DNA of 64,000 bases from contig PJRA01000303.1 of NCBI GenBank assembly GCA_016987375.1, positions 225,811-289,810 of the forward strand. The letters are read 5' to 3'. The translations under genes were made by a program, and so were the position numbers. This DNA comes from Brachionus koreanus (taxonomy: Eukaryota; Rotifera; Eurotatoria; Ploima; Brachionidae). Under the pieces are notes generated by a model. The model did no database searches. It was not told where the DNA came from and saw only the letters and a list, made by a program, of their open reading frames with translations. Every line of letters begins with the position of its first letter. Position 1 is the stretch's first letter. Of the stretch, positions 36,201-48,000 are shown piece after piece.

Positions 36201-39200
36201 GAATTTATTCCGAAAAAAAAAACAGGTGAGTATGTCAAAGTAAGTGCTAGAGAAGCTATTAGAATTTTGTCAGTTGGCCATGGTCAGGGTTTTTTAAAGT
36301 GTTCATGTACTGGAGACTGTGCTAATAGGTGCTCATGCCGTAAAGCTGAGTTGAATTGTAGTTCGAAGTGTCATGGAAAGTTGTTTAAATGTATAAATTG
36401 TGATTGAATTTGTTATATTAATTTTTTTTAATTGAGTATTGATACGAATTGTTTATTAAAAAAATTAAATTTTTTAATTTTTTATTTTATTTAATAAAAT
36501 GCCAAATAAAGATTGGTAATTTATATAATCTGCATTTAAAACTTTGACATGTCATTTAATAAAATTTTTTGTCAAATTATAAAATAAAGGTAAAAAATTC
36601 AGGTTTAATATTTTGACTTGTCAGTTTATAAAATGACACATTTAATAAATTGCCAGTGGCAAATATATATTAAATTTATATTAAATTATTGCTCAAATAG
36701 AACGATTAAACTTTTTGTTTCATAAAAAAATTTGGTATGAACTTAATTGATTATCTTTAGACAAAGAAAAAAATATACTGGGCAACTTGCAAATAAAATA
36801 AGGCATAATGTACTAAAAAAGTTGTTCAAAAAAAAAATATAAGTTATATAAATTCATAGCTTTCGTATTCGATGAGATTAAAAAATACAACTTTAATGTG
36901 GGTCTAAATCAGGTAGTGAAGTAGATAATGAGGTTGAAATTATGCTGGTGATGACTGTGAAAATAGATTTGATATAGTATGTAAGGAATTAAATCAAATT
37001 AAAATCCCATATTTTTGAAATTGATGATAAAAACGATGAAGATACTTTAGCACTTAATGATACTCATTCAGTCATACATGATTCCAGTAAGGTCTCATCT
37101 GACATTTTATTCGAAGATGAAAACGTCATAGCAAAACCAAGCCATTATGAATAAAGTTTTAACTAGCAATATTCACTCAAATGACTTCAGAAGTCGTTGC
37201 TTTATTTGAAATTACACATCTTTTGGTTAAAAAAGCATTAAATAAACATGAAGATCCAATTCTTTCTCCTGATTGTAATCAAAAAATGTAAAATTGAAGA
37301 GAAAATAATGGTTACATTGCAGAAATATATAAATAATAATTTATCCTGTTACATTTTAATTGACTATGTGATAACATTACAGCTGATACTCAAATATTAA
37401 ACTTAATAACATTAAAAAAAATCTTCTTTCTTAATCATTGGCAAACTGAACACTGATTATTTTAAGTGCCATTATGTAGTCTTACTTTTCACCGTCATTA
37501 AGGGGCGTCTGCCGTCGTATTTTTGGAAACTTTTTGCTTACTTAATTTAGCTTTTTAAAGTTTTTAATAGAATTTTTATTTGTGTAAACTTTTTTTTACG
37601 TCTTATACTTTATTAATTTTATTTTATTAAATTTTAATTAAAATCATTTTTTAAACAAATTAGAGTGATATGTTAATAATTTAGCAAAGTTTCAGAGCAA
37701 AGCCTTATAAATGATTTCAGTTCAATTTTTACTAATAGAAGAATTATTAAATACAAAAGAGAAGAACATTTTATTTTTTTATTATTTATTTTTGATATTT
37801 CAAAAAAACCTCAAAATAAGCTATGTTTAAGACAATTTTTGGCTCTAAGAATTTATAATTGCATGTGCGCATAGAAAAAAATTTTGAAATATTTTATTTT
37901 ATGTAATTGAAGATGCTAAACACTAGAAGGCGCGAGGGGTATTTCAACCCTTTTTTAAAAATTGAAACTTAAATTTTGAAAAAAAATTCAATTTTGGGGT
38001 GGTTTATGTCCTTTAAAAAATTAGTTCCTCTCAAAGAAAGTAATAAGAATTTTGAAATTATTATTTCTAGACGATCCAAAAAAACGAAAAGATTTAGTGT
38101 TAAAAAAAATATAATTTAATAAAAAGGCTTTTAAAAACTCAAGCATCCTGTTTTTAATTAAAAAAAAATTTTAATTATTTTTCAGAAAAAATATTAATAT
38201 TATGTCTTTACATAATTAAATTTGAAATTTTTCTTAATAACCAGTTGGGCTTTTTAGTGTTATTAACATAGTAAAAAGTCTAACACTTCTCTTAAAATAA
38301 ATTAGTGAATTTAAAACAGCAAATTGAAATATCTTGAACTTTAAAATTTATTTAAAATTGTTTTACGCCATAATATTAATTATCAATTTCGGATATTTTC
38401 CCTGTTCAACTCCTTATTATCATAACCAATTTTACACAATGTGCTTCGGTCCTAACACACTATTTCGAACGAAAACTTGGCGCCATGGCTTTCCAAAATA
38501 AATTTGGTAAAAAAAACTATGTATTAAATGGGACACTAAGGAAAGACAATTTGATGAAAGAAGACAAAGAAGAAGAGCTAGAAATAAAATGCATTCTAAG
38601 GGGCGTGAGCTTAGAAAATTAAGAACCAAAAAGTCAGCACAAGCAGCTAAGCAATCAACTTAGTTAAAACCGTTCCCTCCGTTTTTTATTTATTTTCTTC
38701 TTATTAATTTAATCATTTAATTCAATTAAAAAAATATGTATAAAGTAATTCACAGACATAGTACTGTAAACAACGGTGTATGTCATCAATTGTTCAATTT
38801 ATATTTATTCAATAAACTAAAATAAATTTAATGGCTTACTAGACTTCATTTTTTAAACTTTTAGAAAATAATTCAGATGAAGATTAAATTTGAAAAATTA
38901 ACATTCTATTAATAAATGGTGCCTCAATATATATTAATGAACTGATTTAAAATTTAGTTTTGATTTGTTTTTTAAGAATAGAATACAAACGGAAAGTACC
39001 TTTTTTTGGGAGTTTTGACAGAATTAAGTGCGTTTTTATATACACAATACATTTTACAGTCTTCCAATTGATTTTGTTTGCACGAATCGATTAACCAGTC
39101 GATGGTTACAATATTTATTCTAATAAAAAAAATTAATTGAAAAAGTAAAAAGAAAAAAAGATTTTGTATTAGAATTTATACTCAGGATTAAGCTCTAAAT

Positions 39201-40788
39201 ATGATTTACACTTTTGCTCATTTAGCTGATTTACAATTACATGAGTAACGTCCGAGTTGTATTCATCGAAACGTATGGCACCACCAAGATTACAAATTTT
39301 TTTAATTCGTTCACTTATCAGGGCATCTGTTATTTCACAATAAATCTAAGCATATATTTTTTTTTTTTAGGAAATTTTATTTCTAAATTTAAATTTAATA
39401 CTCCTATTCCATCCAGAAGAGTTAATTTTATTTTTCCAATTGAGCTAAGCTCTTTAACCAAATCAGAATAATTGCTCAATGGTTTATTAAGCTGAGATGC
39501 ACTTTTAGAATTAGTTGTATTATTCAGCAGCATACTAGTCGACTGATTTAAGCCTGTTCTATTTTCTGTTTCATTGACAACTTTAGTTGAATTCGCATTC
39601 GTGTTATTTAAATGATTAATTACACTCAAATCAATGTCTGGTATTTTTTTGCTCTTGACAGGCAAAGTCCGGCTTTCACTTGGAGTCGATGTTTGATTTT
39701 CGCTGACTAGAATAAAGTCTTTTTCTGGCAAGCAGTAGCCAGCTTTGATAGAATCATAGATCCATTCGGATTTTACAACATTTATTTTCCACAATTTAGC
39801 ATGCTCGTACTTGGTTCCTTTAGGCTCATTAAGAATTAGATGAGTAGTTGTGCCGCAAACCAAATCACCGCGATAAGTACCACCCTCTGAATCGACCAGG
39901 GACTTAATTTTATTCTTTGTTTCTTCATTAAAACCAGATGCACAAATGACAAGCTTGTGAAATATTGGACATTTGTATTTCAAAAATTTGGCATCAGTTG
40001 CATGTACGTCTCTTGAATTAATTCAGTAATTTAAGAAAAAATTTATTTATATTTTTTTGTTTATTTTACTCTGTTTCAGCTTCTTTCCAGACTTCGAGAA
40101 CCCAGTCAGCCAACATAATCGGTAATTTCATACTCCCAGCTGCCTTAATAAAAAAAAAATTTAAATAAATTTTTGAAAACTTTTATTTTTTTTTTAAATT
40201 AATTTAGTTTACATGATATTTGGCCGAGCCGACTTCAGTAGTGACCAAATGGGTTACGTTTTCAGTAAAAATTTTGCTTATTTTTCCTCTCATCATTTCA
40301 ACTTTACTATATATTTCTTCCTTGTAAAAAAATTAAAAATTTTTTTTCAAATTTTTTACTTAAATTTAAATCACTCTTAATCTTTTTTCCATATTTGAGC
40401 AGCAGACATTTAAGTCAAGCATTGATGAGGAATATATGGGAATAATTGACCGAGGCAATTTTTTCTTTTTATTAAAAGTGTGTAGCATGCATGCAGCGCT
40501 CACTATCCTAGTTAAAAATAGTTAAAATTCGACTCAAAGCAAGATATGTAAACAAAAAAACAACAACCTAGAATTAAGGTTTCTTACATGCTCGAATGCA
40601 GCGCCTTCAAATTTACAAAAAACAAATATACAATTTTCGGCACTTTTTAAATTTAAGCACTCTTGTCTTGATATCCATTTGGTATTGTCGTCTTTGAATA
40701 GATTGTACAGTTCGCTGAGTTTATCAGCATTTGTCGAACTAAGAGTTTCGTCTTTATAAAATCTTAATTGTAGTAGTGAACTTGCCAT
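33279..40788 (-). CDS. TOPBP1: TopBP1 ortholog, BRCT scaffold of replication initiation and ATR signalling
   Basis: Eight exons in matching phase: 40568-40788, 40375-40507, 40213-40320, 40070-40143, 39402-40011, 39182-39345, 39000-39119 and 33279-35772, giving 1307 residues. TopBP1 binds phosphoproteins such as Treslin and RAD9 through BRCT repeats and activates ATR. BRCT0-2 fill residues 1-290 (ENVTHLVTTEVGSAKYH, KYKCPIFHKLVICASGF, THLILNEPKGTKYEHAKLWK). BRCT3 starts at about 378 (LLDGIG then IYCEI; DVTHVIVNQ; TIDWLID). BRCT4 and 5 lie at about 570-765 (VNTHLICKQAIGPKYIAARTW) and BRCT6 at about 1000-1095 (DVTHFVYSG, LPDWIYAC). A late VTYWKEDSA (about 1254) may be the ATR-activation segment. 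No BRCT7/8 follows before the stop. Intron 7 is 3.2 kb because of a transposon; the others are 56-82 bases except where noted. Confidence 0.93.
35938..36657 (+). mobile_element. nested 720-bp element with inverted repeats and a KRBA2-like integrase tail
   Basis: The left end actggcaatttgttagatat and the reverse complement of the right end, actggcaatttattaaatg, form inverted repeats that continue into tgtcattttataaaatgac (35 bases or so). Motifs of the same kind recur sub-terminally. The interior contains an integrase C-terminal remnant. It sits against the inner edge of the outer element's left inverted repeat. Confidence 0.75.
36131..36407 (+). pseudogene. C-terminal remnant of KRBA2/Ginger-like integrase (Cys-rich zinc motif)
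   Basis: The frame ending at the TGA at 36405-36407 reads VKVSAREAIRILSVGHGQGF, then LKCSCTGDCANRCSCRKAEL and NCSSKCHGKLFKC. Spaced Cys residues after GHGQGF match the zinc-binding tail of KRAB-A-domain-containing-2-like integrases that are abundant in invertebrate genomes and related to Ginger/Ty3 integrases. The preceding part (EFDLRVLFTAKLVEVF) is out of frame and the catalytic core is absent. Family call from motif memory. Confidence 0.7.
38537..38661 (+). pseudogene. basic C-terminal coding remnant of the outer element
   Basis: An open stretch ending in TAG at 38659-38661 reads CIKWDTKERQFDERRQRRRA, RNKMHSKGRELRKLRTKKSA, then QAAKQST. It has a strongly basic, coding-like composition just inside the right inverted repeat, so it is probably the tail of the element's own protein. 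Upstream frames are closed. Family unknown. Confidence 0.45.
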
Positions 40789-41162
40789 TTTAAATATTCA
40801 CTTTTCAAAATTGTTTAGAATTTTTGCTCTTGAAAAAAATTTTTAATAAACAAAATTTATTTGTCTAGTACAAGTATATTTTCACATTATTTGCATCGTT
40901 TTAAAACTCGGTTTCAAAAGAAAGAAAACTTTTCTTTTCAAAAAGTTTTCAAAAAAGTCTTTGAGCTTATTTGAAAAAATGCTCAAAAATAGATATTTGT
41001 TTCTAGATCATGATTTAAAACAAATTTAATTTAAGACTATTGGATCAAAATTTATCCTCATTTCATGCTTTATCAAATACAGTTTTACTTATTTTTGTTT
41101 TTAGAAATTTAGTGATATATTCAAGATAATGCGATAACTTAGATCTAAATTTTTAAAAAATA
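40789..41162. other. upstream region of TopBP1
   Basis: Promoter/5' UTR space of the minus-strand TopBP1 gene. AT-rich, with no named motif. Confidence 0.35.
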
Positions 41163-41915
41163 AATCAGTTTTTTTTGCTTTTTAAAATTCCAGATGCGTG
41201 ATTTTATCTAGACTTATTTTTTCTTTGATTAATTATCTTTGGTTAAATATCTTTTAATTTTTTATTAAGTATGCTTAAATAATAAAAATCAATAAATCAT
41301 TTTAGTGACAATAAGATTTTTTTTCCTTATTTACTTTTTGTGGAGCATAGGGTCATTACTTTTGATTTCCACCAAAGTCGATTTTTTGCCTTTACCCTTA
41401 CTTCTACCCATGTCATTCTCATTTCGATGAACTCTTTCGTGATTTTTGGCTTCCATGTTACTGCTTGTCTTCCTACATTAAGTTGCCTTTAGGGTTTCCA
41501 TTGAAAGGGCTTTCTTTGGATCCTTCTTTCTTATATTCTAAGTACATGTCCTAGCCATCGCCATCATGTTCTTAATCCATTGATTTAATTGCGCTGAATT
41601 TGTTCTTTTGTATAGGTCAGCATTCGAAAATGTCTCAGGCGAGTTAATACCCAGAATCCTCCACAGGAATCCAGTGTAGAAGGCGTTCAAGCTTCTTTTG
41701 TCAGATTCACACATCCCCCAACATTCACTTCCGTACATCAGTATTGGTTTTAGTACAGAATTGTACAGTTTGAGTTTTCAAAAATTTAGTTTTTCAGTTA
41801 GAGTAAATCAGTCTTTTTTGCTTTTTCAAAGATTTTTTTTCTTTGATTAATTAATATCTTTTAATTTCTTATTAAGTATGCTTAAATAATAAAAATCAAT
41901 AATTCATTTTAATGA
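41163..41915 (-). mobile_element. LINE 3' end bracketed by ~110-base direct repeats
   Basis: Minus-strand frames between 41340 and 41790 read LMYGSECWGMCESDKRSLNA, WLGHVLRI, and then RQAVTWKPKITKEF with WWKSKVMTLCSTKSK, the standard C-terminus of RTE/CR1-like LINE polyproteins, with frameshifts. The insert is flanked by 41163-41305 and 41804-41915, which share ttctttgattaatta, tcttttaattt, ttattaagtatgcttaaata and ataaaaatcaataa in the same order. Such long flanking repeats exceed ordinary LINE target duplications. Confidence 0.8.
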
Positions 41916-44900
41916 TTAAAATATTCCATTAATTTAAAATTAGAATGAAGAATAATTTTTCAGAAAAATAAAAACCATTATTTTTTACTTGAATGATTAA
42001 AGTTGAATTATTGAAATAAAATGTCAAAATTTCAAGTAATATATAGAAACTGATTTCATAGTTAACGCTTTTAAAATAATTGATAATTTTGTCAAGTAAA
42101 ATTTTTTTTTCTATTTTGAAATTTAAACATTAAGTTGGATTCAAATAATTCTTACATGTAAAAATTATTCAAAATATTCTATGAATATCCAAAATGAGAA
42201 AAACAGTATTTGAAATTTAAAAAAAATTACATTTGAAGTGAAGAGTACATAAAAATTGGAAAAAAAATTAATATGTATTGTCTCAAGTAATATTTAGTAA
42301 TAGAGAAGTTAATTTCAAGTCTAGTATAATTCTTGATAACTGATAAATCTTTATTTAAATTAAAGCTAAAGATTTTTTAAACATTTTTAATGAAGTATTG
42401 AGAAATGAAATGTATTTATTTAATTAATTTTTATTATTTAAGTTTAAACTTCAAAAATAGTAAAATTAATATGCTTGATACCACAGTTTATGAATTTAAG
42501 GAGCATAATTCATAAATTAAATCTAACTTATCGTTTTGTCGAAATTGACTGAATAAGTTGAGCGAACAGAGAACCAGGAAATTAACTAATAATTTTTTTT
42601 ATCTTTAAATTTAAATCTAAAACAAAAATTTAGAAAAGACTAATTTTTTACTTCAATAAATTTTTAATTACAAATAAAATTGCTTTAATTCAAGTTTTCT
42701 TCTTGAGTAAACTTTTAAAATGATTTTTATTTAGCCATGATGGAAATTACTTAATTTATATATTGAGTTCATTTTTTTCTCACAATTGTTAGAGAGAATT
42801 TAACGAAATTTTAATAATTGATTTTTCAAAAGTTAACTTTTTTTTAAAGGTCATTGGAAAATCTTATGATGACTTAGTTTTGATTCTATTTTTAAAAATA
42901 CTTTTGATATTAATTATAAAATTCGTTGAATATTACAAAAAATTAAAGAAGTTTTCTTGTAAATTTGAATTAAACAGTGTAGAAGAGTTGAGCCGAATAC
43001 ACAAGATGCTAAAAGATACAACTATTCAAATTTTGAACCACTTTTTAATCAATTTTTCTAAAAAAATCTAAGAAATGCTAGTCCTCTTATTGCTAAAGCT
43101 TTACGCTATTACGCTTAAGCTTCTAGGTATGATTCACTACTACTTCTGAGCAAGTATTCCCACAACACCAGTTTTATAATTTTAAATTTTATTCTGTAAT
43201 TTATTTTTTATTTTTTTAGGTCTCATATACAAATTAAATAGTTTATAGCACTCTTCATTAAGATTATAGTATCTTAGATAAAAATGAATTAGATCAAATC
43301 CTGATAGATAAATACTTCATATCAAAAATTGATGCTACGCACCACTCTTAGCTTTTGATTGAAATCAGAAATTTAGAAATTAGAAATTTTCAAAAAATAT
43401 TAAAGCTTAAAAATTTTTGGTTATTCAGAAAGCCAATAATTTAAGATAAAATTGAAGAAAATTTTATTAGATCTAATCAGTGATTATACTTAAGCATAAG
43501 TCTATTTTAGATAAAACAGCATAGTTCAAATAATTTTATGAACCAAACTCGAATTGCTTGTCTTTTTTGAGTTAGAAATAATTCAAGATAAAAGCATCTG
43601 GTTAAATGATTGAAGCAAAAATAATCCATCAAATTTTGTATTTAAATTATTTTCCAAGATTTTATCAGCGTTGAAATTGCGCTTCTAAATTCATAATTAT
43701 TCAAACAAAAGCTCAAAATTGATTGATTCCATTTATTAAAACAAATTGTTTATCACCCTGATTGTCAATAATTTACAATAAGTAATTTTCTTTCAAGACT
43801 AACAATTCCGAAATTACTTAAAATAAAATTAAAAAACCAATTTTAACTGATTTGAATAATATTCATTCATTTTGAGCTCTAGCTCGACAAACCAAATATT
43901 TAAAAGCAATTTTGTCTAAATAAAATTAATTCAGTGAATTATTTAACATTAAAGATAGTAATTTTCCTTTTAGCAGCTTTAAGTGCGAGAAAAAAGTTGA
44001 TTTGGACTGTTTATTTTAAGTTTTTTTTTTTGAATATGAAAAATAAAAAGTATTTTATAAAAAATTTTAAATTTAAAAGCATTAAATTTAAATGTAAAAT
44101 AATTTCCATTATCAACAATTTTTTAAAGAAAAGAAATTCAAGTCAGCTTATTTTTAATATTTAGCATCAAAACGTGTTTTTAACTAATAAGGCTGTGAAT
44201 AATCTGATATATTTTTATGAACAATTACTTTTTTTATTTAAGTCCGGGGAATTAGAGAAAGAAGCAAAAGAATTAAGATATACTGGTTAATTAAATGATT
44301 AGAGCTTTAAATTTTAGTATTTTGCAAGACTAGAATAAGAATTAGTTGTATGAGTAACCTTTGGGGAAATTAATTTTTAAATGAATAACCGGGCAAGCTT
44401 TCAGTATTCTGCTAATTAAAAACAGAAGAAAAAAGTTATTGCTTTTTTCTGTGGAGTTTTTGAAAGCAACCGGTCTTGAATATAATTAGCAAATATTTTT
44501 TTATTTTTCAACAAGTATTTTCAATAGTGAATACAATTTTAAAATTAGTTTTTAAAACTTGATAATTGATTTATTTATCTTTGAGCATTTTGTATTTATC
44601 TTTATAATGCAGCTTCAAGCCAAGCAAACACTAATTTAAAACTATTTTCTTTATTATTCTTGCGAATTTGATAAGAAAATAAAGCTTGAAATGTTAAGCA
44701 AACAAAAAATCGATTTAATTTAAAGCTAAAATTCATGTCTCATTTAGGCCAATATTGATGGATTAAAAATACCATTGAATTAATTCAATTAAATATTCAA
44801 TACTTAAAATTCCAAGTTTTCAATGATTTATATGTCTGATTAATTTAAAATATATGTGCCTATTTTCTCATCATGATCAAATAGAAACTATTAAAATTGG

Positions 44901-45066
44901 CTTAAGTATTAGATCTGCAAAAGCTACTTAACGTGTATTTGATTAAGACAGAATAAAAATTAATACTTTAGTTTGATATTCTCCACAACTTCTTTGTATC
45001 TTGATTTTAGATTGATGGATAAGTAGAAAAAAATTGATTGAATTCATTTTTTTTATCGATGCGGTA
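41916..45066. other. 3.1-kb AT-rich spacer upstream of the nicotinic receptor gene
   Basis: No conserved coding block on either strand. Frames at 42880 and 43934 are Lys/Phe-rich chance frames; the latter opens with GTG, not ATG. The receptor's promoter should lie toward the right end. Confidence 0.45.
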
Positions 45067-48000
45067 ATGTTTCAATCCCGGATTTTCTTTGTAAATATTT
45101 TACAATTTCTAAGTAAAATAATGGCAAATTTTGATCAACGAAATAATTTTTTACTTACGAAAAATTTCAAGTTCATTTTGTTTATGCAAATGAAGATGCA
45201 AAGCGTTTACTAGATGACTTGTTTAGTTCATATGATCCAGCTGTTAGACCAGTCGCAGATCCATCTCAAACAATACGGCTTAGCATCGGCCTAAAACTCT
45301 CACAAATAGCTGATATTGTAAGTTTTAAATTTTGATATTAATTATAAAACACTTAATTAGCTTTCGTAGTCTTCAGTCTTGTAATTAGCAAAATTGTTTT
45401 CTTAAATTTAAAAAAAAGGAGCTGTGTTTGGTAATAAAGCCATAAGACTTGAAAAATTATTTTAAAAATTGATGTCATAGCAAATGGAGTTTAGTTGAAG
45501 AATTAAGAAGAAAAAATTATTTATCAAATAAAAATTTTTTTTTTTCAACAAGAAGATAAAATATTCTATAAAAAATACTGAATTTTTTAATTTTTTTTAA
45601 ATTTACTCTAAAAACTTTAGTAATTTTACCTTTTTTTGAGTATAAAATTGGCAATGTGAAATTTCATTCAAAATTACCAATACAAAAAGTAAAAAATTCT
45701 ATATATTTTGTTCTAAAGATGAAACAAAGTGAAGCAACAACTGCTGTTTCACCCATTTTGGAAGTCTGGACCAATTGTTTGTGATTTATTTTCAATATTA
45801 TTATATGACATGTTAATTTTATATTAATTAAAATTTTGAATAAAGCCACGACCATACTTAGTATTTGTTACTTTTCTATAGTATCAAAAAATTTCTTTAT
45901 AAGTATAAAAATATAAAAATTAAGATTTATTATAAAATTTCAAAAACAATATTATTTGCAACAAAAAATAAAAATCTTGAAAAAAATGCCAATCTTGAGA
46001 CTTTTTTTTCTTTTCTGGCTTAGGTTTAAAACCTATAATTTTTTATTTTGCTTAGTTATTCTACGTAAATATAATCAATTTGGACAATTTAAGGCAAAGT
46101 AAAATTACTGATCAATTTTGCTCAAAAAAATAAAAATGCACAGTTTAATTACAATTTTTTTAAATGAATTTCCCAAAATTTAAAAGTGGTGATGGTGTTA
46201 ATTACAATGGAATCAAACGCGCTTTTTAAATCTTTGAAACAAAAAAGGAAATTAAAAAATTAAAATAAAAATAGATAAAAATCGTAACAGAAATGTAAAT
46301 GTATTTTTTCAATTAGCTTTTAAAGTAAGCTTAAGCTTAAAATTAGATAACATTTGATTTTTAAGATAAAAAAGTAAATTATATTTAATCTTTATTGAAA
46401 TGGTTAAACCGATCAATATTTAAATGGATTTAACAATAAAATAAAATAGAATGATTAAAGCTTTATTACTATTGAAAGTTTGGATGAAGATTTTGAATTT
46501 AATTAAAAACAGCAAGATGACTATGTTCATAATTTAACATTTTTAAAATATCAGGGAAATTTGAATCAAACTCTAATTTTAATCATTAGAAAATAAATTT
46601 TTTTTAAGGTTGAATAGCTTTGAATTATTTAAAAATTATAAATTTATACAAGTCGTTCTTTTGAGAATAAAAACTAATTTTGATTTACCCCAAAAAAGAT
46701 TTGGATTTATTTTGAAAAATTCAGATAAACATATAACTCAAAATATATCTAGTAAATAATTTATTCATTTGATTCATCATTCCTTTTAGTGAACGGTTGG
46801 TCTGTTAGATGGCCGGCCCCCAATACTAATTCCCTTAACTTAAAAAAATCTGTTCAAAATTGCTTTAATTATTTTAAATTTTATCAACATTTTTAGGATG
46901 AAAGAAACCAAATAATGACAACCAATGTATGGCTGAGACATGTAAGTTTTTTATATTTTTTTTGTTTTAAAACAATAATATAAATTTAATTTATGTAGAT
47001 TCTCTTTCAAAATTTGAATAATTTAACTTAAATAAGTCTTGTCTTGAGTCTTGAGGCATGGGCACTAGCCTGTTGATTAATCTCGAAATATATCATTAGA
47101 GAGCCTGCTTAATTTTCAAATAAAGTTATTAAGATGAAATAAAAAATTAAATTTTTTCATTTTCTAAAAAAATTACAATCAAGATTTTTAGCTAATAGAA
47201 GCCATTTTTAAAATTTTATTTATATGTGATAAAATTCAAGTTTCAATTTTTCAAAAAGGGGTCTAAACAACCTCTCAGGGCAATGTAAGCAATAGTACAA
47301 AATTATAGTACAAAAAGAAAAAACTATATTATTTTTTTTCTAGCTATGCAAAAATGGTTCTGTAAACAGTACAATGTTGTACGAATTTGTACAAATGAAT
47401 TCTAAGCTCTCCAAAAACTGTGTAATTTAGTGCAAGTTCTATCTAGTGTTTTTTTAATCATGTGCATTTTACAGAAAAATGAAGAGTATTTGCATAATTT
47501 AGATTTCGTTTGTAGAAATTAGTACAACATTGTACTAAAACTTAGTTTCTGAAATAACTTGATTACTTCTGATAATTGCTTATGCAGTTGTGGCATGCCT
47601 ATTTTCTAAACAAGTCTTGCACTTGGACAAAGTTTCTAATTTAAAAAAAAATTATAACTTTTTTTTTGAAGAAAAATATCAAAATTAAATAAAATTTTTT
47701 ACAAAAGGAATGGTACGATCAAAAGTTGACTTGGAATCCAGATTATTATGGAAATACGAGAAAAATTAATGTACCCAGCTCAAGTATTTGGCTACCGGAC
47801 GTAGTCCTGTAAGTTTTTTCAATTAAATTTTAGTTTTTAATTTCTAAAATTAAATTTAATTTAAAAAAAAAAAAAAGATACAACAAGTAAAATTTGGAAA
47901 AAATTGAATTTAAAAAGTAAATTTCTTCTTCAAAAAAAAGTGCTGATGGTGACTATCAAATAACTACTAAGACCAAAGCTACCATTAATTATGATGGAAA

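Larger units (their letters stand above)
35844..38823. mobile_element. 3-kb element with ~85-base terminal inverted repeats, inside TopBP1 intron 7
   Basis: 35844-35930 (tttagtttattaaatagata, aattgaacaattgatgacat, acaccgttgtttacagtac, gtgaattacttta) recurs as a reverse complement at 38738-38823 with only a few mismatches. Between the repeats lie a nested smaller element (35938-36657), an acidic coding scrap near 37015-37155 (IDDKNDEDTLALNDTHSVIH) and a basic one at 38537-38661. No transposase is recognisable, so the copy is non-autonomous or gutted. The high similarity of the two ends suggests a rather young insertion. I could not identify a convincing target duplication. Confidence 0.85.

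Noticed and set aside
40508..40588. TopBP1 exon 1 ending at the GTAAGA near 40588
   Set aside because: That donor leaves the conserved stretch after FEH out of phase. Using the GTTGTT donor at 40567 restores FEHVRNLNSRIVSAACM, as the family requires.
43934..44164. Hydrophobic frame that could be the signal-peptide exon of the nicotinic receptor
   Set aside because: It opens with GTG, has no ATG, and lies 1.2 kb upstream. An ATG-started exon at 45067-45112 joins in phase across a 59-base intron and gives a better signal peptide.
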